Assembly (NCBI RefSeq): GCF_000282975.1
Contig: NZ_ALJC01000025.1
Location: 1-64,000 of the forward strand
Length of the DNA: 64,000 nucleotides
From: Pseudomonas psychrophila HA-4
Lineage (GTDB): Bacteria > Pseudomonadota > Gammaproteobacteria > Pseudomonadales > Pseudomonadaceae
Reading direction: 5' to 3'
Shown here one piece after another: positions 26,147 through 34,532 of the stretch (its first letter is position 1; every line of letters begins with the position of its first letter). The translations under genes and the position numbers were made by a program. Under the pieces are notes generated by a model. That model was given only the letters and a program-made list of their open reading frames with translations, did not search any database and was not told the origin of the DNA.

Positions 26147-26671
26147 TTACTCCGGGCCTGTATTACTTAATAACGTATATACCGCGTCGTGCGGCCACCG
26201 GGAACCTACCGGCTGGCGCTGGCCGAATCGTTGCGCATCGTTCAACGATGGAGTGTTTGGATGATCTACCCAATCGTAAATCACAGTACGTTGGGAAATT
26301 CTCCACTCTTCCCCGCGTTTTTCGAACAGGTCAGCATACCGGCCGAGAATCACCACCTGTTTCAGTACGCCGCTTTGATCAGGTCCGCGCTGGAAGGCAC
26401 AAAACTTCGACTCTACTACCGCTGAGACTCCACGCAGTTCGATCAGGATATTGCTGATCTGATGCACGCTGCGGTCCATGTTTTCCAGTGCTTTAAGAGC
26501 CCATTCAATAAAGCCGGTAGCTGATCCCTTATAAGGGCCATGGCAATCGCTGGCGTCTTCCCAGTAAGCAGATCGCAACGCCTGTTCATCCATTAAGTCG
26601 ATGCCCCGACAGTATCGATATAAGCAGTCGCGAATGGCTTCGCGGTCCAGCAGTTCTTCGAGCGTCGACAT
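26147..26671 (-). CDS. NTF2-like (SnoaL) family protein
   Basis: A 174-aa cytoplasmic protein of the cone-shaped NTF2/SnoaL fold. The opening LLDREAIRDCLYRYCRGIDLMDEQ, AYWEDASDCHGPYKGSATGF and the final strand EEWRISQRTVIYDWV are standard for the family. Members act as small lyases, isomerases, hydratases or dehydrochlorinases, or as hydroxylase beta subunits; no large subunit is present here. It is divergent from the CoA-ligase operon and shares the IclR-type palindromes, so it may act early in the same pathway. Confidence 0.8.
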   Translation of the reverse strand: MSTLEELLDREAIRDCLYRYCRGIDLMDEQALRSAYWEDASDCHGPYKGSATGFIEWALKALENMDRSVHQISNILIELRGVSAVVESKFCAFQRGPDQSGVLKQVVILGRYADLFEKRGEEWRISQRTVIYDWVDHPNTPSLNDAQRFGQRQPVGSRWPHDAVYTLLSNTGPE

Positions 26672-26764
26672 AATTATTGTGCCTGCAAGTCAGCCCGTCT
26701 CGGGTCACTTGACTGTATTTTCAGGCGCTGTAGGCGTCAACGCACAAGTCGACGGCACGTGTTG

Positions 26765-26780
26765 ATTCACATCTGTGAAT
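26765..26780. promoter_or_regulatory. Palindrome ATTCACA-TC-TGTGAAT, candidate IclR operator
   Basis: Perfect 7-bp arms with a 2-bp centre in the divergent region between the NTF2-like gene and the CoA-ligase operon. The same core occurs at 32558-32573 next to the iclR-type gene. Confidence 0.6.
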
Positions 26781-26811
26781 TGCACATTTTTGGCAGGTTC
26801 CGTGCGCCAAA

Positions 26812-26827
26812 ATTCACATGCGTGATG
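26812..26827. promoter_or_regulatory. Second, degenerate copy of the same palindrome
   Basis: ATTCACA-TG-CGTGATG keeps one full half-site and a partial second half, 47 bp (centre to centre) from the perfect copy. Paired sites of this type are common for tetrameric IclR regulators. Confidence 0.4.
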
Positions 26828-26945
26828 TTGTGCTTCAAACCCGTGTTTGCGTTGACAGTGGCCTACCCGCACCGCGATTGTTAAGTCACGTTCGGGCGAT
26901 AAAAACAATGCCCTGGAATATGGAGAACCGAACGCCGGAGGTTAC

Positions 26946-28634
26946 ATGCGCGCTTTAATGCAAGAGCGACAATTATTAATATCCACCTTAATTGACCATG
27001 CCGCGCTCAATCACCCTACCGTTGAAATCGTATCGCGTACCTGTGAGGGAGCTGAACACAGAACCGATTATAAAACTGTCCGTTCACGCGCATTAAAACT
27101 GGCCAAGGCATTAATAAAGCTGGGTGTTAAAGACGGCGACCGAGTCGGTTCTCTGGCTTGGAATACGCACCGTCACCTAGAACTGTATTACGCGGTGCCA
27201 GGGATGGGGGCAGTGCTTAATACGGTTAATCCTCGTTTGTTTGCGGAACAAATTGAATACGTCATTAATCATGCCCAAGACAACGTGCTGTTCTTCGACA
27301 TCACATTTGCCGAACTGATCACTGAACTGCGTCCCAGATTGTTATCGACAGCCACCTTCGTGGTCATGACTGACCGGGCCCACAAACCCCCAGGACTCGA
27401 CAACTGCCTATGCTATGAAGACTTGATCGAGGCCGAGGAGGACGACTACCAATGGCCGCAGTTCGAAGAGACTCGGGCCTCATCGCTGTGCTACACCTCC
27501 GGCACCACGGGCAACCCTAAGGGTGTGCTGTATAGCCATCGCTCCACGGTGTTGCATTCGTTTACAGCCTGTTCGATGGACGGGTTGCAACTGTCCAGCC
27601 AAGACAGTGTGCTGCTGATTGTGCCGTTGTTTCACGTCAATGCTTGGGGGGTGCCTTACGCGTCGGCCATGTGCGGCGCCAAGCTGGTGTTGCCGGGCCC
27701 TTGGCTAGACGGCCAAAGCCTGTTTAATTTGTTACGGGCAGAGCGTTGCAGCGTCTCCATCGGCGTTCCGACCGTATGGCTGGGCCTGCTCAAGTTCATT
27801 GAAGAAAACCCGCACCTGATCAGCGAAAAGCTGACGCTGGCACGTGTCTTGGTCGGCGGTTCGGCTGCCCCTCGGGCCTTGATCGAGCGCCTGCATCACA
27901 TTCTGGGCGTTACCACTATCCATGCCTGGGGCATGAGTGAAACAAGCCCGCTGGGTACCATCGGCAACTTGCTGCCTAAGCACCGCTCTTTGCCCCTTGA
28001 TGAACAGATCACCATTCGCGCCAAGCAGGGGCGACCCATTTATGGTGTCGAAGTGCATATCGCCGATGAACAGGGCGAGCGGTTGCCCCGTGACGGTAAG
28101 ACGGCAGGTCATCTCAAGGTCCGTGGGCCGTGGGTTGCCTCGGGCTACTTCAGGGGCGAGGGCGGTGAGGTGTTGGATGCCGATGGCTGGTTCGCCACTG
28201 GCGACGTCGCCAGCATCGACGAGGACGGCTACGTACAAATCACCGACCGCTCCAAGGATGTCATCAAGTCCGGCGGGGAATGGATCAGTTCCATTGATCT
28301 GGAAAACGCCGCCATCGCTCATCACGCCGTACAAGAAGCGGCTGTCATCGGCCTGGCTCATTCGCGTTGGCAGGAACGACCGCTGCTGGTGGTTGTGGCT
28401 CGCCCCGGTATTGAGGTGACGAGCGAGCAGATCCTCGCATTTCTCAGCCCTCGAGTGGCCAAGTGGTGGTTGCCTGATGACGTGGTGTTTGTCAAAGAGC
28501 TGCCACACACCGCGACCGGAAAACTACAAAAAGTCCAACTTCGCGAACAGTTCAAAACCTTCGTATTCAGCAGCGATCGGCCTGAGGCCGCACCGACCCG
28601 GAGTGATGTAAATGCCGCAACTAATAATGGATGA
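26946..28634 (+). CDS. AMP-forming acyl-CoA ligase
   Basis: A 562-aa cytoplasmic adenylate-forming ligase. It has the ATP-binding motif [11 protein letters not shown] at residues 183-193, [23 protein letters not shown] and [17 protein letters not shown], and ends with the catalytic-lysine motif HTATGKLQK. It forms an acyl-CoA from a carboxylic acid, ATP and CoA. Length and motifs fit medium/long-chain or aryl/alicyclic ligases. It starts the rightward operon with two acyl-CoA dehydrogenases and a crotonase, suggesting it activates the pathway acid. The next gene overlaps it by 23 nt. Confidence 0.9.
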   Translation: MRALMQERQLLISTLIDHAALNHPTVEIVSRTCEGAEHRTDYKTVRSRALKLAKALIKLGVKDGDRVGSLAWNTHRHLELYYAVPGMGAVLNTVNPRLFAEQIEYVINHAQDNVLFFDITFAELITELRPRLLSTATFVVMTDRAHKPPGLDNCLCYEDLIEAEEDDYQWPQFEETRASSLCYTSGTTGNPKGVLYSHRSTVLHSFTACSMDGLQLSSQDSVLLIVPLFHVNAWGVPYASAMCGAKLVLPGPWLDGQSLFNLLRAERCSVSIGVPTVWLGLLKFIEENPHLISEKLTLARVLVGGSAAPRALIERLHHILGVTTIHAWGMSETSPLGTIGNLLPKHRSLPLDEQITIRAKQGRPIYGVEVHIADEQGERLPRDGKTAGHLKVRGPWVASGYFRGEGGEVLDADGWFATGDVASIDEDGYVQITDRSKDVIKSGGEWISSIDLENAAIAHHAVQEAAVIGLAHSRWQERPLLVVVARPGIEVTSEQILAFLSPRVAKWWLPDDVVFVKELPHTATGKLQKVQLREQFKTFVFSSDRPEAAPTRSDVNAATNNG

Positions 28635-29718
28635 CGCCGATGGCGTTCTGGAGATGCTACGTGACAGCGTTGCAGCTTTCGCCCAAGGCCGTCCCGGGCC
28701 ACAGAGCTTGCGTCAATTGCGCAGCAGCGAAGCCGACTTGGATCGCGAGCAATGGCAGGAAATGGCGCAGGCTGGCTGGATCGGTCTGATGCTACCCGAA
28801 GCTTTGGGGGGCGCCGGGCTGGGGATCCGTGAACAAGTGGTGATCAGTTTCGCCTTGGGCCGCGCATTAATCCCTTCGCCCATGGCGACGGCATCAGTCC
28901 TCAGCAGCGCGTTGTTGGCGACTGTCCCTGAATCTGCAGAACAACGACGTCTGGCATCAGGGCTGATTCAGGGGCAAGCAATACTGGCTGTGGCTGTTTC
29001 AGCGCCTGGCCTGACAGCGCGTCTCCTTGATGGCGCGATAGTGCTAGACGGGCGTTGCGAGTTTGTAGAAGCCGCGGCATCAGCCACGGACTTGCTGGTT
29101 CTTGCCCGTTGTGGTGAGGAAGACATGCTGGTCAGTGTGCCGTCTGATGTTGAAGGCCTCGAGCGCCATGAGCGGCCCGCTGTAGATGGCAGCCGGATTG
29201 CGTCTTTGCAGTTCAGCAGTTGCTTGGTCAAAACCGAACGACTGTTGGCCCGTGGCGCATTGCACACGCAGATCGAGACGGCGATCAACCTGGCGCGAAC
29301 GGCCCTTGCAGCTGAACTCTGCGGGCTGGCTAGTCAGGCGTTCAATCTGACCCGCACCTATACCTGCGATCGCGTTCAGTTTGGCAAGCCCATCGCAGGT
29401 TTTCAGGTGATCCAGCATCGTTTGGTCGACCTCTGGGCCGAGGCAGAGTTTGCCTGCTCGGCGGTGGTCAACGCCGTAGAGCGTATCGAACAAGGCAGCG
29501 CTCGTGAGGCGCGGTTGGCGATTTATGCCGCCAAAGCTCGAGCTGCGGATGCGGCAACCCTTATCGGGCGGCAGGCCATCCACCTGTTTGGCGCCATGGG
29601 GTTTACCGACGAATGCGACATCGGTCTGTACCTCAAGCGCTCTATCAACCTGGGCGCCACGCTTGGTCAGGCCGAGAGCCTGCGCATCCAATTCATTCGT
29701 GAGGAGCGTGCGGCTTAG
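28612..29718 (+). CDS. Acyl-CoA dehydrogenase, small divergent subunit (PimD/FadE28-like)
   Basis: A 368-aa flavoprotein of the acyl-CoA dehydrogenase fold. [26 protein letters not shown] and the C-terminal [21 protein letters not shown] and [14 protein letters not shown] are standard, but the middle beta domain is shortened. This is the pattern of the smaller partner in heteromeric dehydrogenases (PimD, FadE28). With the 384-aa dehydrogenase two genes later it could form a mixed tetramer that oxidises an acyl-CoA to the enoyl-CoA. GGAG precedes the ATG, which lies inside the ligase gene. Confidence 0.82.
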   Translation: MPQLIMDDADGVLEMLRDSVAAFAQGRPGPQSLRQLRSSEADLDREQWQEMAQAGWIGLMLPEALGGAGLGIREQVVISFALGRALIPSPMATASVLSSALLATVPESAEQRRLASGLIQGQAILAVAVSAPGLTARLLDGAIVLDGRCEFVEAAASATDLLVLARCGEEDMLVSVPSDVEGLERHERPAVDGSRIASLQFSSCLVKTERLLARGALHTQIETAINLARTALAAELCGLASQAFNLTRTYTCDRVQFGKPIAGFQVIQHRLVDLWAEAEFACSAVVNAVERIEQGSAREARLAIYAAKARAADAATLIGRQAIHLFGAMGFTDECDIGLYLKRSINLGATLGQAESLRIQFIREERAA

Positions 29719-29735
29719 GCTGCGCGAATAAAAGC

Positions 29736-30512
29736 ATGCAGAACAATTTACTCAAAGTAGACATAGTCGATCATGTGGCGGTAGTCACCATGGACGCCCC
29801 GCCAGTCAATGCTCAGTCGCGGGATTTCGCCGAAGAGCTGATCGAGGTCTTCGACGAACTCAACGACCTTGCCGAGGTACGGGTCATTGTTCTTACCGGT
29901 GCCGGCAAAGTGTTTTCCGCGGGCGCTGATATCAAGTCGCGTAGCAACATCGGTGCAGTTGCCGGCGATACCAATCGGCATCTGCGTCGGACCCGTGAAG
30001 TGGGCTTTTGCATTATGGAGTCCAACAAGCCGGTTATTGCGGCGGTCAACGGTCCAGCGCTCGGCGCAGGGATGGGGCTGGCAGTGTGCTGCGATATTAT
30101 TCTGGCGAGTGAAAATGCGGTATTTGGCCTACCGGAAATTGACATCGGCCTGATGGGTGGCGTGCGCCACACCATGCGCCTGTTTCCTCACTCCCTGACT
30201 CGCCGCATGGTGTTGTCGGGTTACCGCGTCACGGCGGCCGAATTGTATCGACGCGGCATTATTGAAGCCTGCACGCCGCGTGAAAGCCTCATGGATGAAG
30301 CCATGCAGATTGCCCGTGAAATCGCCAGTAAAAGCCCAATGGCGCTGAAGCTGGCGAAGCGTGCGATCAACACCGTGGAAACCATGGGGCTCAAAGACGG
30401 GTACCGTTTTGAGCAAAATCTGACTGTTGAAATGACCCGCCATGAAGACTCCAAGGAAGCCATGCGCGCGTTCTTGGAAAAACGTGCTCCGATCTTCAAG
30501 GACTCAATCTGA
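29736..30512 (+). CDS. Enoyl-CoA hydratase/isomerase family (crotonase)
   Basis: A 258-aa crotonase-fold enzyme. The oxyanion-hole elements AGADIKSRS and GPALGAGMGLA and the helix FGLPEIDIGLMGG are clear. Of the two hydratase glutamates, that in PEI is present but the one in LGGGxE is replaced by Gly (LGAGMG). The protein may therefore be an isomerase, hydrolase or lyase instead of a true hydratase. The C-terminus has HEDSKEAMRAFLEKRAPIF. It lies between the two dehydrogenase genes and overlaps the second by one base (TGATG). Confidence 0.87.
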   Translation: MQNNLLKVDIVDHVAVVTMDAPPVNAQSRDFAEELIEVFDELNDLAEVRVIVLTGAGKVFSAGADIKSRSNIGAVAGDTNRHLRRTREVGFCIMESNKPVIAAVNGPALGAGMGLAVCCDIILASENAVFGLPEIDIGLMGGVRHTMRLFPHSLTRRMVLSGYRVTAAELYRRGIIEACTPRESLMDEAMQIAREIASKSPMALKLAKRAINTVETMGLKDGYRFEQNLTVEMTRHEDSKEAMRAFLEKRAPIFKDSI

Positions 30513-31666
30513 TGACTTTGGACTGCAATAGTTTGCCCGATGAAGAGTTCCGTACCCTATTTCGCGAGTGGGTACTGGAGAACTGCCCGGCGGAACTGCG
30601 TTACCTGCGCAAGCAGCGACCGGTATATGAAGAGGTCAAAGTCTGGTATCAGGCGCTGGCGAAAAAGGGCTGGCTGTCGCCCGTATGGCCGCGCGAGTAC
30701 GGCGGTATGGGCCTGTCGCCGGGCAAGCACATGATCTATGTGGAAGAGTGGGGGCGCCTGGGATGTCCGCGCATCCCCGATCATGGCATCGGCCTCACCG
30801 GGCCGCTGTTAATTCATCATGGCAGCGAAGCGCAAAAAGCTGAGTTCCTGCCCAAAATTCTCTCGGGCGAGCACATCTGGTGCCAGGGTTACTCTGAGCC
30901 GAATGCAGGCTCAGACCTCGCCAGTCTGCGCACAACCGCAGTGCTTGACGGTGAGCATTTCATCGTCAACGGGCAAAAGATATGGACCACCTTGGCCCAT
31001 TGCGCGAACTGGATATTTGTCTTGGTGCGAACTGACAAGGAGGCCAAGCCACAGCGAGGTATATCCGTGCTGCTGGTTGAGATGAACACGCCGGGTGTGG
31101 AAGTGCGTACCATCGAAAACCTGCGCGGTGAAGCCGATTTCTGTGAAGTGTTTTTTGAGAATGTTCGAGTCCCGGTGCACAACCTTGTCGGCGACCTGAA
31201 CAATGGCTGGACCTTAGCCAAGTCGGTACTAGGTCATGAGCGCATCTTCTTGGGCTCTCCAACTCGCGCAGAATACGCACTGGACCGTCTTGACAGGCTA
31301 GCCGCCGATCGTGGCGCGTTTGAAGATCCGGCTTTTCTGTCGCGCTATGCCAAATTACGCTTGGATCTGTATGACCTGGGCTCCAGTTACGAGCGTTACG
31401 CCAAGGTATTACGTTCGGGTGGGGAGCTGGGCGCCGACGTGTCGGTGCTGAAAGTTTTTGCCACTGAACTGTACCAGCGCATCACCGAAGAAATGCTGAA
31501 CCTGGCGCAAGAAGAGGCGCGATACAACGATGACCTGCTGATCGAGGGTGGGCAGATCGACGCCATGAACCTGTTCCTTGATGCGCGTGCTCCGGCGATA
31601 TTCGGTGGTTCCAATGAGATCCAGCGCAATATCTTGGCCAAGGCCGTCTTGCAACTGCCGGGGTAG
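30512..31666 (+). CDS. Acyl-CoA dehydrogenase, large subunit (PimC/FadE29-like)
   Basis: A 384-aa acyl-CoA dehydrogenase: LSPVWPREYGGMGLSPGKH, the FAD-binding YSEPNAGSDLASLRTTA, FIVNGQKIWTTLAHCANW, and the C-terminal FGGSNEIQRNILAKAVLQLPG. The type matches the larger partner of two-gene heteromeric dehydrogenases acting on dicarboxyl-, alicyclic- or steroid-type acyl-CoAs. It closes the operon that begins with the AMP-forming ligase. A convergent IclR gene follows after 83 nt, with only a weak hairpin (31701-31719) between them. Confidence 0.88.
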   Translation: MTLDCNSLPDEEFRTLFREWVLENCPAELRYLRKQRPVYEEVKVWYQALAKKGWLSPVWPREYGGMGLSPGKHMIYVEEWGRLGCPRIPDHGIGLTGPLLIHHGSEAQKAEFLPKILSGEHIWCQGYSEPNAGSDLASLRTTAVLDGEHFIVNGQKIWTTLAHCANWIFVLVRTDKEAKPQRGISVLLVEMNTPGVEVRTIENLRGEADFCEVFFENVRVPVHNLVGDLNNGWTLAKSVLGHERIFLGSPTRAEYALDRLDRLAADRGAFEDPAFLSRYAKLRLDLYDLGSSYERYAKVLRSGGELGADVSVLKVFATELYQRITEEMLNLAQEEARYNDDLLIEGGQIDAMNLFLDARAPAIFGGSNEIQRNILAKAVLQLPG

Positions 31667-31749
31667 GGCGCAGCACGCGGTAAAGTGCGCAGTCTGCGGT
31701 AACGGGGGGGCAACCCGTTGCTGCAGGCGTGAGCGTTTACGTGCCTAGG

Positions 31750-32529
31750 TTAGAGTTCGATTTCAATGGGTGTTTCAAACCCGTCCACCGGCTCCAGGGC
31801 CTTGGCTGCTCGTTGCAGAATCTGCAGGTAGTGGTCGAAGTTATGGCGGATACGCTCAGCCGCGCCGCCGAGTCCCAGCGTTACCGGCTGACCCTGAATG
31901 GTGACCGGTAATAACACGCAAATAGAGGCGCCGCCGAGGAAGGGAATGTTTTCCGTGGCGGCATAGCCTTGGCTGCGAATACTGCGCACTTTATCCATCA
32001 TCGCTTGCAAGTCGACACGCTCACCGTTTTTTTGGGTGACGATGTTGGCGCGACGAATGATGTTATCGAGCATCTTGTCGTTCATCGTCGACATCAGCAT
32101 CCACCCGGTGGCCGACTGAGTCATGGGCCGCAATTCACTTTCATTAACCTGAAAGCGCAGTGCATGCACTGACTGGATGACCTGAACGTACTGCACGTAA
32201 ATATCATTTTTGGTGTTGATGGACACCGACTCTCCGGTTTCGGCGTGTACATCGTTCATCGCGGCCAGGATACCGGGCGACGAAAAAAGCGTGGTGGGTA
32301 CCCATTCACCCAGTGAGGTGACCTTAACCGTGGGGAAGTACAGGCGCTCGTGGCGATTGAAGTTTAGATAGCCCAGGGAAATAAGTGTTTTGAGTAAAAC
32401 CGTTGTACTTGATTGCGGATAACCCAAGGCTGCGGAGATCTCGGACATGGCCCGCGGTTGCCGTACATGTTTAAAAAACTCAAGTATTTCAAGCACTCGC
32501 ATGGCGGATTTAACTTGTGACGGTTGCAT
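31750..32529 (-). CDS. IclR-family transcriptional regulator
   Basis: A 259-aa regulator. The N-terminal winged helix-turn-helix (VKSAMRVLEILEFFKHV, MSEISAALGYPQSSTTVLLKTLISLGYL) spans about residues 8-60. The C-terminal IclR ligand domain includes GESVSINTKND, RPMTQSATGWMLMSTM and ATENIPFLGGASICVLLPV. It likely binds a pathway acid or CoA ester and controls the divergent SDR gene and, through matching palindromes, the NTF2-like gene and the CoA-ligase operon. Ordinary length for the family. The start at 32529 is 28 nt from the palindrome. Confidence 0.88.
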   Translation of the reverse strand: MQPSQVKSAMRVLEILEFFKHVRQPRAMSEISAALGYPQSSTTVLLKTLISLGYLNFNRHERLYFPTVKVTSLGEWVPTTLFSSPGILAAMNDVHAETGESVSINTKNDIYVQYVQVIQSVHALRFQVNESELRPMTQSATGWMLMSTMNDKMLDNIIRRANIVTQKNGERVDLQAMMDKVRSIRSQGYAATENIPFLGGASICVLLPVTIQGQPVTLGLGGAAERIRHNFDHYLQILQRAAKALEPVDGFETPIEIEL

Positions 32530-32557
32530 ATAAAACGCCCCCTTGTGCGGTGATCTT

Positions 32558-32573
32558 TTTCACATGTGTGAAA
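32558..32573. promoter_or_regulatory. Palindrome TTTCACA-TG-TGTGAAA, candidate IclR operator
   Basis: Perfect 7-bp arms with a 2-bp centre in the intergenic region between the leftward iclR-type gene and the rightward SDR gene. It shares the core TTCACA-N2-TGTGAA with the site at 26765-26780. Confidence 0.6.
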
Positions 32574-32694
32574 GTCACGCGCACATATGTAGTTATTGTT
32601 GTTGGCCACAGATTCGGGTGACAGGATGGTTTTGTCAAGGCGCTAACCAGCGCCGATTTGAATGCAGTCCCACTCATAATAAGAGGCAAAAAAA

Positions 32695-33450
32695 ATGGGC
32701 AGATTGGCCGGCAAAGTTGCACTAGTGACCGGGGGCGCGCGCGGTATTGGCGCAGCCATCAGCGAGGCATTTGCCCGTGAAGGTGCACTGGTAGGCATTC
32801 TTGATCTTAAGGAAGATGTCGCCCTCGAAGCGGTGCAACGCATCGAAGCGCAGGGTGGCCGTGCCGTCGCCTTGATTGGGAATGTGGCCCGTCGTGACGA
32901 TGTGCTGCGTGCGGTCAGCAGCCTGACTGAAACGTTTGGCGCACCCACCGTGCTGGTCAATAACGCCATGTGGAACCGCTACGGGCCGCTGCAAGAGCAG
33001 AGCGAAGAGTTGATCGGGCGCATGATCGACGTAGGTTTTAAAGGCGTTGTCTGGGGGTATCAGGCAGTGCTCAAGGGCATGACCGATGCGGGTGGCGGTT
33101 GCATCATCAACATCGCCTCGCCGTCTGCGGTGCTCGCTATGCGCAACGGCATCATGTACAGCGCTGTTAAGGCGGCAGTGTTGGGCCTGACCCGTTCTGG
33201 CTCGGCGGAGTTCGGTCCGTACAACATTCGTGTCAATGCCATTGCCCCGGGGCCTACCCCCACTGATGGGGCTAATCTGGTGGTCGATGAGGCTGCCTGG
33301 GAACGCCGTCGCCAGCGCATGCCGATAGGTCGCCTAGGTACACCTGAAGACATTGCGAACGCAGCGGTATTCTTAGCCAGTGAAGAGTCGAGTTTCATTA
33401 CCGGGGACATGCTGTTTGTCGACGGTGGAGTGACCTACGCGTTTTCTTGA
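32695..33450 (+). CDS. Short-chain dehydrogenase/reductase (FabG-like)
   Basis: A 251-aa classical SDR: TGGARGIGAA near residues 13-22 for NAD(P) binding, VLVNNAM, catalytic Ser in NIASPSA, YSAVKAA (Tyr/Lys pair) and the C-terminal FITGDMLFVDGGVTYAFS. The Asp after the second beta strand (GILDLKED) suggests NAD preference. It oxidises an alcohol or reduces a ketone; the substrate is unknown but should belong to the surrounding catabolic cluster. It is divergent from the IclR gene and shares its operator region. GAGGCAAA lies before the ATG. Confidence 0.87.
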   Translation: MGRLAGKVALVTGGARGIGAAISEAFAREGALVGILDLKEDVALEAVQRIEAQGGRAVALIGNVARRDDVLRAVSSLTETFGAPTVLVNNAMWNRYGPLQEQSEELIGRMIDVGFKGVVWGYQAVLKGMTDAGGGCIINIASPSAVLAMRNGIMYSAVKAAVLGLTRSGSAEFGPYNIRVNAIAPGPTPTDGANLVVDEAAWERRRQRMPIGRLGTPEDIANAAVFLASEESSFITGDMLFVDGGVTYAFS

Positions 33451-33617
33451 TTCGGTTCACGCTCGGTTGTCCCTGGCGTAAAACATTACAACAGGGCGCC
33501 ACTTAATAACGGCTTAAGAACACTCGGTATCCCGATAAACAAGGCTTGATTGATGAGTGCCAGTGTTATGGCGCGACGAACGCGCTCGCCTTGAAGTTAG
33601 GATAAATAAGGAATGCC

Positions 33618-34532
33618 ATGCCTATTACGTTTACGCGACTGGGCGAGTTACCGGATTTACTCGGTGAAAGTCCGGTATGGGACAGTCAGAACCAATGTTT
33701 ATATTGGGTCGACAGTGTTTCAAAGTTAATTCGCCGTTACGAGCCCGCCAGCGGTGCATTCAGTCAGTGGCAAGCACCGTCCATGGTGGGTTGTGTCGGG
33801 CTGGGCCAAGGGCAAACGCTGGTTGTCGGCCTGGCCGACGGGATTTACCGCATGGCGCTGGACAGCGGTGAATTTACGCCCTTGCTGCGTCCACATCCGG
33901 TCAACCCCGACGTGCGTTTCAACGACGGTCGTACCGACCGTTTCGGCCGTTTCTTGTGCGGTTCTATGGGCATTCACGCCGATCCGCAGGGGGCTCTCTA
34001 TCGGGTTTCGGCGGATGGCCATGGCGAGATGCTGGCCAACGGTATCCGAATTGCTAACACCCTGTGCTTTAGCCCGGACGGCGACACCATGTACTTCGCC
34101 GACAGTCTGGACCGCACCATCCGCGCTTATAAATATGGCCATGAGCGCCTGCCTCTGACCGAGCCGCGACGTTTTACCGAAACCGAAGTGTTGGGCTCTG
34201 GACCAGACGGCGCGACGGTCGACGCTGAAGGCTTCATCTGGGTCGCCCTGGTGCAGGTGGGACGCATCGCGCGCTTCTCCGCGGACGGCATTCTTAACCG
34301 CCTGATCAAGTCACCGACTGACATGCCTTCCTGCCTGGCGTTTGGCGGCCCGGATCTGTCGACCCTGTACGTCACGTCGATCAAGCACTCAGGCACAGGT
34401 CGTGCCATTTCTCGCCATCCTGACGGTGGTTTCCTGTTTGCCATCGACGGACTGGGTGTACAGGGCCTGCCGGAACCGCGATTTGGGCAGTGCCCGGTTA
34501 CGGTTGAACCCATTGAGAGTATCTGCGTATGA
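33618..34532 (+). CDS. SMP-30/gluconolactonase-type hydrolase
   Basis: A 304-aa six-bladed beta-propeller of the SMP-30/LRE family. Metal-ligand motifs are visible: LGESPVWDSQNQCLYWVD (Glu), RFNDGRTDRFGRFLCGSM (Asn/Asp), IANTLCFSPDGDTMYFADS and GPDGATVDAEGFIWVAL. The family hydrolyses lactones with a divalent metal. In this cluster a lactone could arise from the flavin monooxygenase by Baeyer-Villiger oxidation, so this is a candidate ring opener, by inference. It overlaps the ADP-forming ligase by 4 nt (ATGA). Confidence 0.87.
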   Translation: MPITFTRLGELPDLLGESPVWDSQNQCLYWVDSVSKLIRRYEPASGAFSQWQAPSMVGCVGLGQGQTLVVGLADGIYRMALDSGEFTPLLRPHPVNPDVRFNDGRTDRFGRFLCGSMGIHADPQGALYRVSADGHGEMLANGIRIANTLCFSPDGDTMYFADSLDRTIRAYKYGHERLPLTEPRRFTETEVLGSGPDGATVDAEGFIWVALVQVGRIARFSADGILNRLIKSPTDMPSCLAFGGPDLSTLYVTSIKHSGTGRAISRHPDGGFLFAIDGLGVQGLPEPRFGQCPVTVEPIESICV

